Positions 12,501-22,136 of a stretch of 64,000 nt of DNA are shown here, piece by piece. The notes below the pieces were generated by a model. It had not been told where the DNA came from. It was given only the letters and a program-made list of their open reading frames with translations, and ran no database searches. A program made the translations under genes and the position numbers. This stretch comes from Apostichopus japonicus (Eukaryota > Echinodermata > Holothuroidea > Aspidochirotida > Stichopodidae). Location of the stretch: assembly GCF_037975245.1 (NCBI RefSeq), contig NC_092561.1, positions 6,828,501 through 6,892,500 on the forward strand, written 5' to 3'. Every line of letters begins with the position of its first letter. The stretch's first letter is position 1.

Positions 12501-13171
12501 TTTTGCGCGAGTCTTCACACCCTTTAATGATGCATTCAGCGCAGTATTTAAAGTAGATCAGTTTCTGACCTAATTAGCAAAATTAATTTATTATTTATTA
12601 GCTAATTAGCTTATGCACACACATGCACACTGGGTTGGCCACCTGAAAAACTTCAAGGATAGCTGAGATTGTTCAAGAAGATTATGTCATTTCTGACTCA
12701 CCACTTTTTGTTTTTTTAATTTATTTTTTATTATTGTCATCTTTGTCTCTGCTTTCCAGATGAGCCCTCAAAAACTGGTCATCATCATTCAGCACGACAT
12801 TTAAAGTAGATAAGTTTCTGAACTAATAAGCAATATTATAAATTATTATATTATTAATTAGCTAATGTCACTTTGCCCACATTATTGAGTGAAATATAGC
12901 TATAGGCTTCAGTACCAAAACTAAAACAGAACTAGTCAAATAAACATGGTAAAGAAATTGAGAAAATACCAATGCTGTCATCAGAAGCCAGTTCTTCATA
13001 GCTAGCATATGACTTAGGGATCTGGTGTAATTCGGCAAACTTTCGAGACCGTTCTGCTGATCTGGCAGCCACAGCCATGACTGAGTGTAGTGTTGGATCC
13101 AGGGTGCTGAGAGCACACACAAAGTCGTGAGAGATCTTCCCTGCACTGCATATTCCCCAATGAAGTGCCAT
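7049..13171 (-). CDS. DHDH: Trans-1,2-dihydrobenzene-1,2-diol dehydrogenase (dimeric dihydrodiol dehydrogenase / D-xylose dehydrogenase), complete, 7 exons
   Basis: Exons in transcription order: 13171-12970, 11979-11816, 10329-10194, 9420-9304, 8783-8659, 8293-8128, 7182-7049. All introns are GT-AG and the 1044 nt keep one frame (347 aa; the family is about 334 aa). The product belongs to the GFO/IDH/MocA family: an N-terminal NADP Rossmann fold ([10 protein letters not shown], residues 5-14) and the CEKPM motif at 95-99. The family oxidises trans-dihydrodiols of aromatic hydrocarbons and D-xylose in the cytosol. From recall of the mammalian enzyme, His79, Lys97 and Tyr180 are functional residues; the predicted protein has H79, K97 and Y180 at those same numbers. 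WCPT near 253-256 is also conserved. The start is the only ATG giving MALHWGI, the usual family beginning. No sign of decay. Exon 4 has a weak GTTTGG donor and is the least certain junction. Confidence 0.95.
7183..8127 (-). other. DHDH intron 6
   Basis: Bounded by GTAAAA and CTACCAG. I see no repeat or exon in it. Confidence 0.7.
8128..8293 (-). CDS. DHDH: DHDH exon 6
   Basis: The acceptor is ttatag|AT and the donor GATG|GTAAAA. It encodes [12 protein letters not shown] through [15 protein letters not shown]. The WCPT and GLRHEAEAV segments are family landmarks. An internal ATG in this exon is not a start. Confidence 0.92.
8659..8783 (-). CDS. DHDH: DHDH exon 5
   Basis: The acceptor is gtaaag|GG and the donor AAAG|GTAAGT. 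It encodes [19 protein letters not shown] through VGCTEGKIK, the C-terminal beta-sheet face that forms the dimer interface in the family. Confidence 0.92.
9304..9420 (-). CDS. DHDH: DHDH exon 4 (Tyr180 exon)
   Basis: The acceptor is tttcag|AA. It encodes [17 protein letters not shown], in which the second Tyr is residue 180, then [19 protein letters not shown]. The donor chosen is GAAG|GTTTGG because it joins in phase 1 to [10 protein letters not shown] of exon 5, as the family requires. The frame stays open downstream but loses homology. Confidence 0.85.
9466..9571. repeat. (TA)n microsatellite in DHDH intron 3
   Basis: TATATG-type repeats grading into a pure TA run of about 55 bp (about 9517-9571), directly next to a tRNA-like sequence. 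Confidence 0.95.
9574..9621 (-). mobile_element. tRNA-derived SINE head (5' half)
   Basis: The minus strand reads GCGTCCATAGCCTAGACGG, with a perfect Pol III A box (TAGCCTAGACGG, TRGYNNANNNGG), then a CCGC-7 nt-GCGG stem resembling an anticodon arm with loop ATATAAA. The B box half is missing; the TA run starts where it should be. It is likely a truncated SINE and not a tRNA gene. Confidence 0.45.
10194..10329 (-). CDS. DHDH: DHDH exon 3
   Basis: The acceptor is ctacag|GC and the donor AAAG|GTCAGT. It encodes [17 protein letters not shown] through KDHVAMK. It has no in-frame ATG upstream and is easily missed because no long open frame marks it. The AVWSxFFP stretch is typical of DHDH just after the EKP half. 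Confidence 0.92.
10760..11640. repeat. ~145-bp imperfect tandem array in DHDH intron 2
   Basis: About six units marked by TGACCTCC...AGGCTTCTTGTACTCAATG, at about 10792, 10898, 11073, 11217, 11363 and 11508. The last four are spaced 144-146 bp. Each unit carries TGACCT/AGGTCA hexamers; TGACCTTTGACCT at 11210-11222 is a perfect DR1. Confidence 0.8.
11816..11979 (-). CDS. DHDH: DHDH exon 2 (catalytic EKP exon)
   Basis: The acceptor is cttcag|AT and the donor GAG|GTAAGT. It encodes residues 68-122, including [12 protein letters not shown] (H79) and the CEKPMALN signature (K97). It ends in phase 0 after FCME. Confidence 0.93.
12158..12525. mobile_element. Family M MITE, copy 2 (reverse), in DHDH intron 1
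   Basis: 368 bp, AAAGGCATTGAAGAC to GAGTCTTCACACCCTTT. It is inverted relative to copy 1. Flanks read ATAT/AATG; a TA duplication is possible but not certain. Confidence 0.88.
12526..12868. repeat. Short direct repeat in DHDH intron 1
   Basis: The segment with TTTAAAGTAGATNAGTTTCTGA occurs near 12550 and again near 12800, each followed by TTAATTAGCTAAT-like sequence. About 80 bp each. Confidence 0.55.
12970..13171 (-). CDS. DHDH: DHDH exon 1 (initiator exon)
   Basis: Encodes residues 1-67 plus one base. It starts [13 protein letters not shown], the NADP-binding beta-alpha-beta turn, and continues to [13 protein letters not shown]. The donor is G|GTATTTT. The open frame runs on past the donor without homology, which is how the boundary was set. 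Confidence 0.93.
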
Positions 13172-13356
13172 TTTAAATCCTTGAAGGATCGAAATGAAAA
13201 AAAGAAAAATCAGATTTCAATGAATACATTTCTTGTTCGGTATACTCTCGTAATGTCACAATTTGGGCAATTATCAACTTTGTAGTTGGTCAATCATATA
13301 CCACCTTAATATGCTGATCTTCAAGGTTACCCCCAACATAGTGAAAGAAGTATTAA

Positions 13357-13717
13357 AAAGGGTGTAAAGACTCGCGCAAAAAGAAACGTTTCATGCCGGT
13401 AATCTGACCTAGTTTCAAATGAGGTGTAACAGAAGTGTTAAACACCACCATCGATCCCAGAAAATACACACGCAGCTTGCTACCGTCGGTAATTAGACAC
13501 TAGTGTACAGTCAGTACATACAGCTCCGGTCAATACCCACAGCACAGTGTATAAACGATACAGCGATGGACATCTCAGGTCCAGCTAAAGATAACAAGGT
13601 ACCACGTTTCATTACTGTCTGCATTTTGTAGCGACACGAACAAAACGTCACTTGCAAGCAACAGAAAGTTAATTTCAGATGGCCGCACGCAGTTTGGAGC
13701 GAGTCTTCAATGCCTTT
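13357..13717. mobile_element. Family M MITE, copy 3 (forward), upstream of DHDH
   Basis: 361 bp, AAAGGGTGTAAAGACTCGCG to GCGAGTCTTCAATGCCTTT. It lies about 190 bp upstream of the DHDH start codon, so it may sit in or near the promoter or 5' UTR. Confidence 0.88.
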
Positions 13718-15184
13718 AACCAGCCTGTTTTTATATACCTTTCCACAGGCTGCATAATACACTATAGGTTTTCAGGGCAATTCTTGTCATAGACAACAAA
13801 ATTCAAGTTTCTCACACCTAGAATCTACTTTCTTTGGGTCGTGCTTATCGGCATAACATTCTAATCCAAATAACCCCATTTCAGATGGATGCAGTATAGC
13901 CTAATTATACTAGTCTTGTTAGGACCCTATAGTATGTACAGCCTAGTGTACCTTTCCGTATCTATATGCTGTACTGCCCAGAGAATACCCGCGACAACGC
14001 TTTAGGTTGATACTAGGGTCTTGCACATTCCTCCCAAGCTATCTTATGTTTTCCTTTGATTTTGGCGGATTTGCTTCGGAAAAGCGAAGAAGCCAATCAG
14101 GTTTGCCTATTGGGCCCACTTTCCCCAAAATGTTTCTTCAAGCCCTGCCTCCCGCAGTGAACAATCACTTGGGCCTTTGATTGGTTTGTACACTGCGAGT
14201 CGGTCGCTAATTGCTGTAGAAGAAACATGATCTCACATGACACGCAATTTCGTAACAATAATATGAATAAAGATTTTGTGGTTTGCATAAGTTCACGCCC
14301 TCTTTAAAGAAATCTCCAAGACGTCAGTGTATACAGGACAGATCCTCGGGCATGTAAAATACAGAGGTCAAGCACATTTTTGGTAGGCAAAAACCGACTC
14401 TGACGCATGTACAGTTTGACCGCGAGAAAAAAGTATTACAAACGACATGGCCAAGACTACCTAACTACAGGTACTTAAAAATCATGGATGTAACTGTTTT
14501 TACCTCCATGATCAAATCAACTAGGCCACCAATTATAACTACTAGTAATATAACCTAATTATAACCTTTATATGCCTACCTGTGAATACTCGAAGGATGT
14601 GGTACTGGTAGGCCTATGCGAGGACTTACCTATAGAAACGGTCTGCTTTCCTAAACTTGTTCTTTCAGTGATTTCAAGTGATATCAAGAAAACGTGAATG
14701 GGAGCAATATCATCAGTTACAGACATGCCCTCGCATAATCGTTGTTCAAACACACAGCTCCCGGACTGGTCAATGTCTAATTTGGCTGCTTCAATTTCTA
14801 TGGTCTAAGGGCTTTGCAGCGCGTACTCCATTGAATTACGTAATTCTCCCACAAACTGCACTGATTGGTTTTACGGTGGAGTGCAAAGTCATTAGTGCCG
14901 CCCGATAGAACAACTTACTCAGATTTACATCGAGTATTGGATATTTTTCGTTTGATAAAATGAAGCATCGTTGAGTTTTATTTTACATGAGAACTTTTTC
15001 ATGTTTCACCCATCAGTCACCATGTTTTCTTACAAAATCTGCAGGTTTATATTTCTCGGGGTGAGGGAATGGAAAGTAAACATTTCGTTTTCCAAAAAAA
15101 AAAAATGGAGCTGGTTCTATTTCTTCTAAATATTTTTTCTTATGTTGGGACGCGATGGGGCGGATACGGTGACAATGCGGGAGA
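13718..15184. other. Intergenic between DHDH and the repeat block
   Basis: No exon or repeat was recognised. Probable upstream region of DHDH; no promoter element can be assigned by eye. Confidence 0.4.
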
Positions 15185-15192
15185 GTACGTTG

Positions 15193-15992
15193 CAGTGGCG
15201 CCCCTATCAGGAGATAGATAGATAGAGATTTATTTCGTCCATAAGATATGGAAATTTGTCGCCCTGCAGCAAAACACATAAAAAATCAAAGTTTTAAAGT
15301 TACATACAGAATACAGTTAAATATTAGTATAAACAAAACACAGAGAAGTTGAATGAAAAGGTAAGAATATCAACAGCAACAATATCCATATACATGTGAG
15401 AAAAATAAAAAAATAAATCTCATGTCTTAGGATTTTGACTATCAATAATTTCAGTAATGCATTATGGGTCCGTATGCAATGAACATAACAAGAGGACTGT
15501 TGGTTGGGTGAAATCATTGAAACGTCAATTTTTGAGTTTCAAGCGGGAGGGGACAAGTGCCCCCCCCCCCTTGCCCCCCTCGGACGCCCATGGGTCCAAG
15601 GTCTAAGGATTTATGCAGGATCAATGCAGGGGTCTTGGTTTAGAACATTTGAATGGCCATTTAGCATTAACACATTGTTTACAGCTGACAAATATGTTTT
15701 AATGCTAAAATACATCAAGAGAAATAACAGAACAATACTATCAACATAGATATACCAATTATTTGTAATTATATACCATGGAATAAGGATTGAGGAATTC
15801 GGCTTCTGGATACATACAAGTTGTATGAGTGAGAAACAACATTCAGTCTTGCATGAGTTTTTCTTTCCCAGTAAAAATGGGCCCTCCCTATCCAAAGAGG
15901 TACCCTTTTTTCTGTGCATCAATATAGAGAGGGGCACTTTTGGTCGGGGCCCCGGCTCAGCACGGTCCGAGCCCATTGGAGTTACGCTACTG
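15193..15992. mobile_element. hAT-like non-autonomous element, ~800 bp
   Basis: Begins CAGTGGCG and ends CGCTACTG, flanked by GTACGTTG (15185-15192) and TTACGTTG (15993-16000), 7 of 8 matching. The interior has a GATA run near 15210 and a C-rich tract near 15560. No transposase is present. Confidence 0.55.
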
Positions 15993-16366
15993 TTACGTTG
16001 AGAGCAGGGACGTAGCTAAGGCCTGATGATGGAGGGGGGGGGGGGTTGTAGTGGCTGAAATTCCAACTGGATGGGTTTTGAAGCCAGAAAATTACGACTA
16101 CTGCCCCCCCCCCACGCCGCGCTACTCGTCAACGATACGGTAAGTGTCAGTCAGACACCCCACGACATAGTGAATTACCAAAAAATACATTGCTTATTCC
16201 TAGCGCGCTTAATATTATTATTATTATTTATGGGGGGGGCTATTTATCACTTACATGAACAATCTGCCTATCATGTTCGTCAAGGACCAATAGAGATCTT
16301 AGAAATAAGTATACAAACATACTGTAAAAACATATAGTTTTCAGTGGTTGCGGTTCTCACGTAGGC

Positions 16367-17275
16367 CTATATATAAATTCGATAAGGACAAATTCGGTTA
16401 CTACTACTACTGACTATCATTGAGTGTTTTATTTGTATACCATAGAGACAATATATATACCAGCGACGCAGCCATGGATTTGCACGGGGGGGGGGGGGGG
16501 AGGGGGCACATTTTGCGATTGATATGTTGAGGGGTATACGGAGAGTGGGTGTCCCCTCCCTTTTGGGCAATTTTTGAATAATTGAAGGTCCATAGATGCG
16601 ATCTGGTGCAATGTTTTGCCAGTTTCATAATTGTCATATGATATCATATTATCAGCGATTTTGTTTCCGGAGTTCGAATTATTCTTTTACGTGTTCTTTT
16701 ACATATTATATCAGAAAGACAAACATTGTGCTCTTTTACAATTTTCCAGTAGGATGATTCTTGTTTATTGTCCAATGTCTGGACTTAAATACATTTGACG
16801 AACTTAACTGATGGACAATATTAACTTTCATATTTAGCAGTGTAATACTTATTTATAGGAAGCGCGTATCACGTACGATTGCTAGCTTAGCTTCATAACA
16901 TGCTGTTCGTGCAACAACTTATGACGAATCAAAGAAAGGATGAGAACGCATGTTGTCGTCGTCGTTGTACATCCGGTTCGTGACACTCCATCGAGTGCGG
17001 TTAGGTAGGCTATGTGTATTTTATTACGCAGTGGCCAACTGTAGGCTGGTAATAGGCTATAGGCTAAATTTAGCTAATTGCATCTGCCAAACTAAGTAAG
17101 TAGCTGCATCATTAGGCCTGAATGTTACTACGATTATAATCGAGTTAACGGAGCTGACGAGTATCAAGATCAAAAGAACACTGACAAAATACCATGCTAA
17201 AAACCCAACAGTTTTTAACATATTTACGACACTGAAAGTGGGGACCAGTTGCTCCCCTGGCTACGCCCCTAAGAT
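16367..17275 (-). repeat. Dispersed repeat A, copy 2 (inverted)
   Basis: Reverse-oriented partner of 1168-2115, about 14 kb away. It contains a long G tract (about 16487-16500) at the place where copy 1 has a C tract, so the homopolymer is part of the element. Confidence 0.75.
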
Positions 17276-17446
17276 ATACTGAGCTTACTTCAAGCTAGCG
17301 AACAGGGTCAACCCACCCAATAGCAAAATTGGTACATAAATAAACCAAATTGAAACTGGCGAACGTTGTTCGGTAGTTCTACTAGGCATGTTGTTTAGAG
17401 TATTCAAAATCATACGAAGTTTTGTATGGTGGAGTATAAGGATCGC

Positions 17447-17945
17447 GAGATACATTAGTTCCACATTACATGGTACACAAACTGCAGAAGGGAACGTATT
17501 CACGTATACCCGCTATCATTTTAGCGCTCCCGTTTGTAACAGAAGTCATATAGTATCCCAAACCAGCAAAAGTTGCAAGACCTTCAACTGTCCCAAACGG
17601 GCGAAGCGGCACTCAACCGAAACGCTTATCGGGAGTGTTAGAATATACTGTGCCTCTGGGCCAAGGTCCTTGTAACGCGACTAGATGTTATGATGTCATC
17701 TTTATGTTGGGAATGCCCTTCTGGGAGCCGCAGGCATCCGTTTTCGGGGGCCGTCTCCTGTTTTTTTCGGGCCGTTTCGGAAGCCTTCGTTTTAGCTTGT
17801 AAGGAGTAATATACATAGGTATCCATGAAAGTATACTTGTTAAAGTATATATAGGCCTAGGTACTTTACTTTACTTTAAATTAGGTATTATACTACTTAT
17901 AGCAGGCTTTACCAGACAATAAGTAAAGCAATGTTACTCAGAAAA
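17447..17945 (+). repeat. Repeat B, copy 1 (uninterrupted)
   Basis: From TAGTTCCACATTACATGGTA to CAATGTTACTCA; it matches 18733-18920 plus 19511-19862. It holds the junction CGCTTATC|GGGAGTG at 17630/17631 that is split by a 590-bp insertion in copy 2. Confidence 0.8.
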
Positions 17946-18049
17946 GAAAAACAGATAAGAAGGAATGAACGACAAGTGAATACTAACAATGAATTAGATA
18001 GGAAAATAAGATTCTACTAATGTATATAAATGACATCAAAGATATAAAA

Positions 18050-18372
18050 AAAAACACCGTGAGCAAACCTATGAGCACGCGAGCACAAAATGAGTGACTC
18101 AAAGAACAAAAGAGCACACCGTGAGCAAAATGATGAGCACGCGAGCACAAAATGAGTGACTCAAAGAACAAAAGAGCACACCGTGAGCAAAAGAGAGCAG
18201 TCATGTGATCACGCAAGCACAAAATGAGTGACTCATAGAGCAAAAGAACACACCGTGAGCAAAATGATGAGCACGCAAGCACAAAATGAGTGACTCAAAG
18301 AGCAAAAGAGCACACCGTGAGCAAAATGATGAGCACGCAAGCACAAAATGAGTGACTCAAAGAGCAAAAGAG
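18050..18372. repeat. ~61-bp satellite array
   Basis: About five units of GAGCACACCGTGAGCAAAAT plus GATGAGCACGCRAGCAC plus AAAATGAGTGACTCAAAG. One isolated unit fragment recurs at 19878-19911 after repeat B copy 2, so the array belongs to that repeat family. Confidence 0.9.
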
Positions 18373-18477
18373 CGTGTGCTCATCATAATATATTCAAAAA
18401 GTATATCATTCACTGAATGTTTGTTTAAAAGCTCTCATTTCATCGAATGTCACAAAGAAGTATGCATTCCTTCTCAA

Positions 18478-18580
18478 GGTGAGATATCGTTGTAAAATAT
18501 GTAACAAAGGATTTAATCGTCATTTCAACCTTCTTCGACACGAATCCGTCATTCAATCGGGCCAGAAGTGGGCTAACAGT
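18478..18580 (+). pseudogene. Possible zinc-finger coding remnant
   Basis: Plus-strand reading gives VRYRCKICNKGFNRHFNLLR then HESVIQS. This matches the C2H2 start (C-x2-C, F, L, H), but the second zinc-binding His is missing. The frame is open for about 50 codons either side. It could be a chance match or a decayed transposon or gene exon. Confidence 0.3.
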
Positions 18581-18732
18581 ATTTTAATGAAGGACTCACG
18601 TCGATTAGACTGGGTTGTAAAAATGATATAGTTGTCTGCTTTTCGGGACCGTTTCGGGAGCTTTTGCTTTTGATCTGTTTGGGAGTCTTATCGAATCCCA
18701 CAACCTTTGTTTGATATTCCAAGACAGAACAT

Positions 18733-19862
18733 TATAGTTCCACATGACATGGTACACAAACTGTAGAAGGGAATGTATACACGTACAAGCTATCATCCTA
18801 ACGCTCCCGTTTGTAACAGAAGTCATATATTACCAAACCTGCAATAGTTGCAAGACCTGCAAATGTCCCAAACAACTTACGTGACTGCGGTCAAGCGGCA
18901 CTAAACTAAACGCTTATCGGTATGCAACGCGAAAAGGACCACAACATATGATGATGTTAATGATGATCTAATTTTATACGATCATGTACTGAAAACTTAC
19001 GATCATGTACTAGAAATACACGATCATGTACTAAAAATTTACGATCATGTACCAAACATATACGATCATGTACTGAAAGTATACGATCATGTTCTAAACA
19101 TATACGATCATGTACTACAAACGTACGATGTATATCAAAACAAATACGATCATGTACTAATAATGTTATGTTCAAAAAAGTGGCGTCTGCATACGCGTAT
19201 GTATGTGGCGTATGCATACGAGTATGAATATTCAGTGTAAACTCATTAAGAATGGATATTCATACGCCACTTTTTTGTAACTTGCGCTTTATCATCATCA
19301 TCACAAGTTTTCAGTACATGATCGTATATGTTTTGATGTACATCTTACGTTTTTAGTACATCATCGCATGTTTTGATGTACATCTTAGTTTTTTAGTACA
19401 TCATCCTATATGTTTTGATGTACATCTTAGTTTTTTTAGTACATGAACGTATAAAATTAGATCATCATTAACATCATCATATGTTGTGGTCCATTTCGCG
19501 TTCCATATACCGGGAGTGTTAGATGTATAGAAGAAACCGTGCATCGAGGCCGAGGTCCCTTCAAGGTGAAAGAGATTGAAGCAAAACAAGTTGTAACGCG
19601 ACTAGATGCTATGATGTCATCTTTATGTTGGGAATGCCCTTCTGGGAGCCGCAGGCATCCGTTTTTCGGGGGCCGTCTCCTGCTTTTTCGGGCCGTTTCG
19701 GAAGCCTTCGTTTTAGCTTGTAAGAGTAATATATATAGGTATTCATAAAAGTATACTTGTTAAAGTAAATATAGGCCTAGGTACTTATATATTTATAAAA
19801 TTAGGTATTATACAACTTATAGCAGGCTTTACCAGACAATAAGTAAAACAATGTTACTCAAA
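18733..19862 (+). repeat. Repeat B, copy 2 (interrupted by a foldback element)
   Basis: Two halves, 18733-18920 and 19511-19862, colinear with copy 1. The interruption is the foldback element described separately. Confidence 0.8.
18921..19510. mobile_element. Foldback element with ~65-bp inverted ends and subterminal minisatellites
   Basis: The left end (TATGCAACGCGAAA...GGACCACAACATATGATG) is the reverse complement of the right end (CATCATATGTTGTGGTCC...CGCGTTCCATA) over about 65 bp. Inside lie about eight ~20-bp TACGATCATGTACT units (18973-19165) on the left and ~50-bp TTAGTACATCATC/GATGTACATCTTA units on the right (19307-19445), which can pair with the left units. An inner inverted pair, AAAAAAGTGGCGT and TACGCCACTTTTTT, flanks the centre. 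CGG is repeated at both flanks, so a 3-bp target duplication is likely. No protein is encoded. Confidence 0.85.
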
Positions 19863-20049
19863 AAAACAAAAAAAAAGAGCACACCGTGAGCAAAATGATG
19901 AGCACGCGAGCTCTACGGCCAGTACCGTCTGACGTTCCTCTTGGCTCATCCGGACTACTATGTTCGCTCCTCCTATTAGTATCCACCAGGTCATCGTCCT
20001 CTTCACTGAGCTCATCAATCGAATCACTTTCACGATGTTGGTATTTCAC
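19858..20049 (-). other. Unrecognised acidic open frame
   Basis: Reads SIDELSEEDDDLVDTN and SSPDEPRGTSDGTG on the minus strand. The acidic composition and lack of stop codons are suggestive of an exon remnant, but there are no splice signals I trust and no family match by eye. It sits between repeats B and C. Confidence 0.2.
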
Positions 20050-20154
20050 GCCGACACGAAGCGTATATCACATTACACTCTTCACCATTCACACTGTCCC
20101 AGTAGAGTCTCCCAGTAGAGGCTACCCAGGGGGGGGGGGGGGTGAAGTAGCAGA

Positions 20155-21575
20155 TTTTGAGCTAGAATTAAGAGTTGGTTTAGCATTCTGAACTCTAGTC
20201 TAGATTTAGACGGTGAGTCAGTGTTATTCCGATAGCTGTTTAAAACGGCCGACGCCTTCACTTTACCAATTGGTGGCGCCCTTTATTTTTTATACCGTTG
20301 ACGCTGCATGCTCCGAACAGACAGCCAAAAGAGATGTAAATAGAGGGCGGGCTGGTGGATATTTGCGAGTATATACTGAAAAGAGATACCCACGATCTTG
20401 AACAAGATTAGCTGAGCCCAAACCCTCTGTCTGCTCGCTCCGACTAATATCCACATTTAACATAAGAATCTTTAAACTGCTTTATATCAACTTCAATCCT
20501 CCTTATTTCCGAACCATTTGTACTTTGATTTATGCTCTTTCAAATAAAGGGTAGAAAAGACAATGATGGTGACTGGAAATATACCAAAACAAGCACTGCA
20601 TTGGGCCATTTTACATCTTTTTGGCGGTTAATGCCGATGTACATTACTGCAATTGCGGCATGGTACCACAGAACTACAATACATAGAAACCCCTTCCGGC
20701 TCATCGTTTTGCAGCAATTTGAAGAGCACCAGCTCACCGAAAAGGATCAACCCACATCACAACGTTAGGCAATGAATTGCCCAATTAATTTGCCAAATTC
20801 TTAAACTTAAAAAACAAAATAATTACACACATATGTGAGGGACTTGCAAGGATATGTGTACACGGGATGGAAAATGAAGAGGAATCTTGAACATATTTTT
20901 GAAGTGAAGGTGGCTGGTATTATTTTCAGATAATGGTTGGGTCATATGTCAGCTGGCGCGGATCCAACGTCATACACACACATACAAAAGAATAGATATT
21001 AGCACATCCTTCCGTTTAGACAAAATTATGGAACTCCTTACAAAAGAAATGGCTTCAACGAATCCAGGGCCACACTCTAATTTAGTATATCCCGGATCCG
21101 TCATTGCAGAGGGGATGATCGTGGTGCTGGCGGGAGGGGAGGGGGGGGGGGGTCACAATCGCCACTACTGCATAAATATATATATATATATATATATATA
21201 AATATATATATATATTCCCAATGTAAATTGGTGTTTCACAGTATGAAGAATTATTGTTTTTGTTAAATCTAGTTCTTCGCCATGAAATAAGTTTAAGAAT
21301 TCTTTGGAAATTGACTTCCGTTGAAAGTTCTTGTACCGTACCGTACGTTAAGCAAACGGGCTCTCCTACTCAGGTACACAGCCACTTGAACTGGGACAAT
21401 AACCGATCGTCAGCCTAATGACAGTATGTATTGTTCCAACCTTGTTCTAATAGAAACAGGCTATCCACACTGTTTATACTGTCTCTATAATTGCTTCAAA
21501 GCTTTGTCTTGATAGTATTATAGGCTACAGTAGGTATCAAAATTCGTCTGAAGCGAGGTGCACCTTCAGGTATGG
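20155..21575 (+). repeat. Dispersed repeat C, copy 2, interrupted, just upstream of spondin
   Basis: Colinear with 4308-4950 but split at about 20490-21255 by about 760 bp that holds a G tract (about 21139) and a TA run (21178-21215). It ends about 370 bp before the spondin start codon. Confidence 0.75.
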
Positions 21576-21946
21576 AAATTGTCAAAGGCATAAAAACTTT
21601 TGTAGGTCATGACCTTTCGGCAGAAACTTTGGAGAGGTCACATGCGATGACGTAAATTATGAACGTCTGTAAGTACAAGTGTGGTACGCCAGACATGTAA
21701 CTGCACTGCAATACTGGTGCACACTGTACATGTACACTCAGTACGTAAAGTAGGCCAACACTACGAGACCACTAGATGACAGTCGCAAAGATTGTCGGCG
21801 AAACCGCAACGGACGGATAATACTTTGTTATTACACTTTTCAGTCGGAATTACGGACTATCGTATAAGTTAAGTGTTAACACGACACTAGAGCTAAGTAA
21901 CCATTTTTCAGAAGGTTAATTTACAGCTAAACAACTTCGGAGAAAG
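21576..21946 (+). promoter_or_regulatory. Putative spondin promoter / 5' UTR
   Basis: The only apparently unique sequence between repeat C and the start codon. No TATA box is placed convincingly. Assigned by position alone. Confidence 0.35.
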
Positions 21947-22136
21947 ATGTGGATAATTCGTTCAATTTATTTGTTGCTCTTAGGCCTCCTTGTTTTTACG
22001 ATCAAAGAAAGTGATGCCGTTTCTTGTAATCGGGATCTTGGAGGTGGGAGTTTACCGAGAATACAGGGGGATAATGGCTATCGAGTTCGCATAACTGGAC
22101 AACCAGAGTTTTATAATCCGGGTGATACTTATCAAG
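21947..22136 (+). CDS. SPON1: Spondin exon 1 (signal peptide, start of Reeler)
   Basis: Starts at ATG MWIIRSIYLLLLGLLVF, a clear secretion signal. The donor used is CAAG|GTAACA, phase 1, because it joins correctly to exon 2 (DTYQ-VLVQSTPP). A downstream GTAAGT at the end of the open frame would shift the frame of exon 2. Confidence 0.9.

Noticed and set aside
18050-19165. Regularly spaced repeats resembling a CRISPR array
   Set aside because: The units are contiguous tandem repeats without unique spacers, in an animal genome.
18957-19217. Antisense open frame of repeated VHDRI units
   Set aside because: It is a translation of the 20-bp foldback minisatellite; no start context or codon pattern beyond the repeat.
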